A program made the position numbers and the translations under genes. A model generated the notes under the pieces. It searched no databases. It had not been told where the DNA came from and saw only the letters and a list, made by a program, of their open reading frames with translations. A stretch of DNA of 64,000 nucleotides from Collinsella aerofaciens. GTDB taxonomy: Bacteria; Actinomycetota; Coriobacteriia; Coriobacteriales; Coriobacteriaceae. Location: the NCBI RefSeq assembly GCF_015558785.1, contig NZ_JADMOP010000001.1, positions 207,021-271,020 of the forward strand. The letters run 5' to 3'. Within the stretch, counting starts at the first letter, position 1. Every line of letters begins with the position of its first letter. Of the stretch, positions 60,347 through 64,000 are shown piece by piece.

Positions 60347-60663
60347 CCTTTTTTGCTAGATTTGCCGCTTGTTGAACGGGTCCCCCCGACGGCGGCGTGC
60401 AAAAACGCGAGTATTCAGCATCCCTCAATAATTTGACGGCAGCCGGGGCCACAAATACGACGCGTAATGTTTTGGATTATCCACAAAATTCAATAATATG
60501 AGGAATAACAAGCGCGCGGAACGAGTCTTTCGAGTCGAAAGGCAATTTACAGCCAGCGGTTTTAACGTTCCCGGAAGGGGCGGATGCTGAAAACTCCGCT
60601 TTTTGCACGTTCCGAGGGGCACCACGTGCCCTACAAGGCCCAAAGAGGCGGATTTTGTTTTTG
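60347..60663. other. Intergenic region holding the IR-5 element
   Basis: 317 bp between the XRE gene and ansA, no gene recognised. It is nearly filled by the imperfect inverted repeat at 60396-60609. Further small hairpins include ACGAGTC/GACTCG-type pairing near 60522-60536. Confidence 0.65.
60396..60609. repeat. Large imperfect inverted repeat element (IR-5)
   Basis: 60396-60423 (CGTGCAAAAACGCGAGTATT...) and 60582-60609 pair at 24 of 28 positions. Inner segments CCTCAATAAT and ATAATATGAGG add partial pairing. It lies at the convergent ends of the XRE and ansA genes. Confidence 0.82.
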
Positions 60664-61677
60664 CTACACCATCGGGATGCGGTCGTGGTTGACTTGGCTG
60701 TAGAACAGGCGCTGAATCTCGGCCGCATCACGTGACTGGCCGAGTGCCCACATGGTCTTGGCCACGAGCGTCTCGGTGGTCATGTCGTCGCCGCGCAGAA
60801 TGCCCGGATGATCGGCGTAAGCGCGGCCGACCTCATAAACGCCCAGATCGAGGCCCTCTTCGGGGACCTGCGTGGTCATAACGACGGTGCGACCCGAACC
60901 GACCCAGCGGAAAATCGCCTCCTGGAATGACTCGCCGGACTCACCAAACTCGGGAATACCGCCAATGCCAAAGGTCTCAAGAATTACAGCATCGTAGCTA
61001 TCGGCAAGGGCGTCCAGGATACCCGGGTTCACGCCGGGTGTAAGCTTGAGGACAAACACGCGCGGGTCAATACTGTCGTAGAAACGCACCGGGCTTTCGC
61101 CCTGATGAGTCCCGTGAAGCCCGTTGCGCACGATGCGGTCGTTACGGATGTAGGCAATGGGCGGATAGTTGACGCTAATGAACGCGTTAAAGCTCATGGT
61201 GCGCTGCTTGCGGGCGCGCGTGCCGGCAATGGCGACGCCGCCAAACACGATCGAGACGTCGTGCGAATGCTCGTCGAGCGCATAGAGCAGGCTCTGGTAC
61301 AGATTGAGCTTGGCATCGGTAAAGGGGTTACCCATGGGCTTTTGCGAGCCGGTGAGTACGATGGGCTTGGGACTGTCCTGAATCAGATAGGAAAGCGCTG
61401 CCGCGGTGTAGCTCATGGTGTCGGTGCCGTGCAGGATCACAAAGCCGTCGTGGTCGGCATAGCCTTCGACGATGACATCGCGGATACGCATCCAGTCACT
61501 CGGGCGCATATTGGTGCTGTCGATGTTCATGGGCTGCACGACGTCGAGCTCGCAGAGGCCCGAGATCTCGGGGACGCTCTGGGCGAGCTCCTCACCGGTC
61601 AGGGCGGGGGAGAGGCCGTTGCCGTCCTCGGTCGATGCGATGGTGCCGCCCGTGGCGATGAGAAGGATGCGCTTCAT
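60664..61677 (-). CDS. ansA: Type I (cytoplasmic) L-asparaginase
   Basis: 337 residues, no signal peptide. It hydrolyses asparagine to aspartate and ammonia. The two catalytic threonine motifs are ILLIATGGTIAST near the N-terminus and VILHGTDTMSYTAAAL at about residue 85. VLTGSQKPMGNPFTDAKLNL and VFGGVAIAGTRARKQ are conserved in type I enzymes. It is divergent from guaA across a region containing an inverted repeat. Confidence 0.95.
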   Translation of the reverse strand: MKRILLIATGGTIASTEDGNGLSPALTGEELAQSVPEISGLCELDVVQPMNIDSTNMRPSDWMRIRDVIVEGYADHDGFVILHGTDTMSYTAAALSYLIQDSPKPIVLTGSQKPMGNPFTDAKLNLYQSLLYALDEHSHDVSIVFGGVAIAGTRARKQRTMSFNAFISVNYPPIAYIRNDRIVRNGLHGTHQGESPVRFYDSIDPRVFVLKLTPGVNPGILDALADSYDAVILETFGIGGIPEFGESGESFQEAIFRWVGSGRTVVMTTQVPEEGLDLGVYEVGRAYADHPGILRGDDMTTETLVAKTMWALGQSRDAAEIQRLFYSQVNHDRIPMV

Positions 61678-61753
61678 GCTGGTATTCCTATCGTATTTGC
61701 CGCCACAGAGGCGGAGTCGTTCGGCAGTATTGTGGCACAGGGCGGTGATTGTT

Positions 61754-61782
61754 CAAACGTATTACATCATCTGTAACGTTTG
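61754..61782. promoter_or_regulatory. Nested inverted repeat between ansA and guaA
   Basis: CAAACGT (61754-61760) and ACGTTTG (61776-61782) flank TTACA-TCATC-TGTAA. Located 77 bp from the ansA start and 164 bp from guaA, it is a candidate operator for one or both genes. Confidence 0.5.
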
Positions 61783-61945
61783 GTAACACTTCAATTGCCG
61801 TCAAATAGGGGCCCTGGTCGTGCGTTTGCCGTGCACTGATGGCTGCGAGGGACGAGAAACCCCATATAACGTGTACACTATGAAAGCAATTTTCGTTTAT
61901 TCGCGCGGGTGGGCACCGGCTCCCCGCCAACAAGAGGGGGAAACC

Positions 61946-63544
61946 ATGGACCAAAAGGCTTCCGCAAAGGTCCTCGTACTCGACTTTGGTGCGCAGTACG
62001 GTCAGCTCATTGCCCGTCGCGTCCGCGACCTCAACGTGTATTCCGAGATTGTGCCCTGCGACATCTCGGCCGATGAGATTCGCGAGATGAACGCCTCTGC
62101 GCTCATCCTTTCTGGCGGCCCGGCCTCCGTGTACGCCGAGGACGCTCCGTCCATCGATCCTGCCATCTTTGACCTGGGCCTTCCCGTCCTGGGCTTCTGC
62201 TACGGCCATCAGATCACGGCCGTGACGCTCGGCGGCAAGGTCGGCCACTCCGAGGTGGGCGAGTACGGCCGCGCCACCATCACGCGCACGGCCGGCGCCA
62301 AGCTCTTTAACTCCACGCCTATGGAGCAGACCGTGTGGATGAGCCACCGCGACGCCGTTTCCGAGGTGCCCGAGGGCTTTACCGTTACCGCCAGCACCGA
62401 CGTGTGCCCGGTTGCTGCCATGGAGTGTCCCGAGCGCAAGATTTTCACCACGCAGTTCCACCCCGAGGTCAAGCATTCCGAGTATGGTCAGCAGCTGCTG
62501 AGCAACTTCCTGTTTGAGATCTGCGGCCTGGAGCCCAACTGGAGCATGGACAACCTGGTCGAGACCATGACGGCCGAGTTCCGCGAGAAGGTCGGCGACG
62601 ACCGCGTGATTCTGGCCCTGTCCGGTGGCGTCGACTCCTCCGTCGTGGCCGCGCTGGGCGCCCGCGCCGTGGGCAAGCAGATGACCTGCGTGTTCATCAA
62701 CCACGGCCTGCTGCGCAAGGGCGAGCCCGAGCAGGTGGAGGAGGTCTTCACCAAGCAGTTTGACGTTGACTTTATCCACGTCCACGCCGAGGACCGTTAT
62801 GCCGAGCTTCTGGCCGGTGTGACCGAGCCCGAGGAGAAGCGCCGCATCATCGGCACGCAGTTCTGGAAAGAGTTCTTCGCGGTTGCTCAGCAGCTTGAGA
62901 CCGATGGTAAACCCGTGAAGTACCTGGCTCAGGGCACCATCTACCCCGATATCATCGAGTCCGGCGCTCGCAAGACGGGCGGCAAGACGGCCACCATCAA
63001 GAGCCACCACAACCTGATCCCGTTCCCCGATGGCGTGCACTTCGACCTCATTGAGCCGCTCGACCACTTCTTTAAGGACGAGGTCCGCGCACTTGGTCTG
63101 GCGCTGGGCCTGCCGGGTCACATCGTGTTCCGTCAGCCCTTCCCGGGCCCGGGTCTGGCCATCCGCATCATCGGTGCAGTCGACAAGGAGAAGCTCGAGA
63201 TCCTCAAGAACGCCGATGCTATTGTGCGCGAGGAGCTCGACGCCTACAACCAGCGTCTGTTTGAGCAGACCGGCGAGCGCAACTCCGAGCACAGCTGCTG
63301 GCAGTATTTCGCGGTCCTGCCCGACATCAAGTCCGTTGGCGTCATGGGCGACGAGCGCACCTATCAGCGCCCGATCATCCTGCGTGCCGTCGAGTCCAGC
63401 GATGCCATGACCGCCGACTGGGCCAAGCTGCCCTACGATGTACTGGCCCGCATCTCCGGCCGCATCGTTGCCGAGGTCCCCGGCGCCAACCGCGTGTGCT
63501 ACGACATCACGTCCAAGCCGCCCGCGACCATCGAGTGGGAGTAG
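61946..63544 (+). CDS. guaA: GMP synthase (glutamine-hydrolysing)
   Basis: 532 residues from ATG 61946 (AAGAGGGGGAAA upstream). It converts XMP to GMP using glutamine and ATP. The glutaminase domain has VLDFGAQYGQLIARRVR, nucleophile Cys in VLGFCYGHQ and the His-Glu pair in TTQFHPEVKHSE. The synthetase domain has the PP-loop LALSGGVDSSVVAALG, and the dimerisation domain HIVFRQPFPGPGLAIRI is complete. The frame extends upstream to 61820, but that region lacks family residues. It is followed by a terminator at 63660. Confidence 0.97.
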   Translation: MDQKASAKVLVLDFGAQYGQLIARRVRDLNVYSEIVPCDISADEIREMNASALILSGGPASVYAEDAPSIDPAIFDLGLPVLGFCYGHQITAVTLGGKVGHSEVGEYGRATITRTAGAKLFNSTPMEQTVWMSHRDAVSEVPEGFTVTASTDVCPVAAMECPERKIFTTQFHPEVKHSEYGQQLLSNFLFEICGLEPNWSMDNLVETMTAEFREKVGDDRVILALSGGVDSSVVAALGARAVGKQMTCVFINHGLLRKGEPEQVEEVFTKQFDVDFIHVHAEDRYAELLAGVTEPEEKRRIIGTQFWKEFFAVAQQLETDGKPVKYLAQGTIYPDIIESGARKTGGKTATIKSHHNLIPFPDGVHFDLIEPLDHFFKDEVRALGLALGLPGHIVFRQPFPGPGLAIRIIGAVDKEKLEILKNADAIVREELDAYNQRLFEQTGERNSEHSCWQYFAVLPDIKSVGVMGDERTYQRPIILRAVESSDAMTADWAKLPYDVLARISGRIVAEVPGANRVCYDITSKPPATIEWE

Positions 63545-63797
63545 CCCGACAGGGTTCTGACCTGCATTTTTGAGTGCCGCACTGTGACGCTGAGTTTTGT
63601 TTCGTACGAGAGTCACGGCAAAGCCGCCAGCGACATTGGTGAGTAAATACGGTAACCGAGCCTCCGTTCCCAGGTTGGGACGGAGGCTTTTTCTTTGTCG
63701 TTTTACTCCCCTTCACCTGCGATTTCGCTATTTACTCCCCGTGTTTCAAGATGGAAGCGTTTGGTTGCGAGGCACGCCGGTGCGAGGGCCTGAGTCG
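63545..63797. other. Intergenic region after guaA
   Basis: 253 bp with the terminator at 63660-63692. TTTACTCCCC occurs twice (63709 and 63731). No gene is recognised on either strand. Confidence 0.55.
63660..63692 (+). terminator. Terminator downstream of guaA
   Basis: GCCTCCGT-T-CCCA with TGGG-ACGGAGGC, loop GGT, followed by TTTTT. It is 116 bp after the guaA stop. Confidence 0.88.
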
Positions 63798-63921
63798 TCA
63801 GGCCCCGCACAGGGGGACCGCGATGGTGGCCACCGCGCCGCCCGAGGGGCTGTTGGCGAGCGAGACGGAGCCCCCGTGGGCGCTCGCGGCCTTGGAGGCG
63901 GCATGGAGGCCGAGCCCGTAG
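63798..63921 (-). pseudogene. 3' end of a sensor histidine kinase gene interrupted by an insertion sequence
   Basis: The minus-strand frame reads YGLGLHAASKAASAHGGSVS and then SLANSPSGGAVATIAVPLCG before TGA (63798-63800). This is the G2 box and last strands of a HATPase domain (G-x-G-L, H-G-G, G-G-A, final P-L). The coding sequence is broken at about 63922 by the end of an IS3-type element, so the rest of the kinase lies beyond it, outside the window, if it survives. Confidence 0.8.
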
Positions 63922-64000
63922 TGTGGATTGGCAACACCTATTTGGACGATTCCGGGAGGGACAGCCCCGCCTCCCTGAACTCGACCGGAGACATGTAGCC
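63922..64000 (-). mobile_element. IS3-family insertion sequence, right end (continues past window)
   Basis: The terminal sequence TGTGGATTGGCAACACCT (63922-63939 on the plus strand) is the likely inverted repeat. The transposase stop codon lies within it. The element interrupts the histidine kinase gene; its left end is out of view, so the boundary is good to within a few bases. Confidence 0.7.
63938..64000 (-). CDS. IS3-family transposase, C-terminal end (partial)
   Basis: The 20 residues before the stop read GYMSPVEFREAGL and on to SSK. The x-Y-M-S/T-P-x-E-F/Y-R-E pattern is the characteristic end of IS3-family OrfB integrases. The remainder lies beyond position 64000. Confidence 0.8.
   Translation of the reverse strand, partial: GYMSPVEFREAGLSLPESSK

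Noticed and set aside
61688..63616. 642-codon minus-strand open frame opposite guaA
   Set aside because: Complement of a definite GMP synthase gene; composition typical of a shadow frame.
63597..63998. 133-codon plus-strand open frame at the window end
   Set aside because: It runs antisense to the histidine kinase and transposase ends and through a terminator; no ribosome-binding site or domain.

Overview
The window (about 60 percent GC) looks like a chromosomal segment of an actinobacterial gut anaerobe of class Coriobacteriia, most likely Collinsella or a close relative. The evidence is the gene content: type III glutamine synthetase, GatCAB, a three-gene LPXTG pilus cluster with a class C sortase, a DUF6110 plus P-type ATPase pair, a cobalamin-dependent MetH lacking its activation domain with that domain in a separate gene, fused MoaC-MobB, and fused MurT-GatD. 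No search was run, so the taxonomic call is an inference. Most genes are intact housekeeping or metabolic genes. The unusual material is concentrated in the spaces between them.

Layout. 1-6.5 kb: 3' end of ligA, a MATE exporter with a MerR-type promoter and a gene fossil at its 3' end, and a heterodimeric ABC exporter pair. 6.5-11.5 kb: a solitary nuclease-like gene bracketed by palindromic repeats, moaA and a moaC-mobB fusion (molybdopterin), and a Cof-type HAD phosphatase. 11.5-20.4 kb: a pilus locus (small coupled ORF, large adhesin, two pilins, a small membrane peptide, sortase). 20.6-24.2 kb: gatCAB. 24.2-28.7 kb: two large inverted-repeat elements, DUF6110 and a P1B-type ATPase with a non-canonical SCA motif, a RelB-like/PIN toxin-antitoxin pair, and a small unknown gene. 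28.9-34.6 kb: tmRNA, patatin-like protein, rplM-rpsI, glmM, EIIA-Glc and nagB (amino-sugar metabolism). 35-38 kb: a 999-residue NTPase-SARP regulator. 38-45.5 kb (minus strand): yhbY, methyltransferase, PFL/UPF0210 protein, and a metF / MetH-activation / metH operon. 45.5-48.7 kb: type III glnA, then a duplicated tRNA-Glu 3' region. 48.7-53.1 kb (minus): murT-gatD fusion and two tandem paralogous unknown proteins. 53.6-59.7 kb: Fe-dependent alcohol dehydrogenase, gldA, a gldA copy with an internal deletion, a multi-[4Fe-4S] protein, ychF and a DUF1648-type membrane protein. 59.7-63.6 kb: a divergent unknown/XRE pair around a 24-bp perfect palindrome, asparaginase and guaA. 63.7-64 kb: the 3' end of a histidine kinase gene cut by an IS3-family element that runs out of the window.

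Genes that probably work together: MoaA with MoaC-MobB (molybdopterin precursor and nucleotide loading); MetF feeding methyl-tetrahydrofolate to MetH, kept active by its stand-alone reactivation protein; GlmM and NagB at opposite ends of amino-sugar flux, with an EIIA between them; ADH and GldA in redox balance; and pilins with sortase.

The most distinctive feature is the intergenic architecture. There are at least two families of short palindromic repeats placed just after genes. One of them has an asymmetric GGGGACAGG-type core that in most copies reads in the direction of the upstream gene. There are also five unrelated-sequence but similarly built large inverted repeats (about 130-215 bp, arms of 16-32 bp). 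Leading candidates for something undescribed are these elements, the DUF6110/SCA-ATPase pair, the XRE/unknown pair with its perfect operator, and the tandem unknown paralogs at 51-53 kb.
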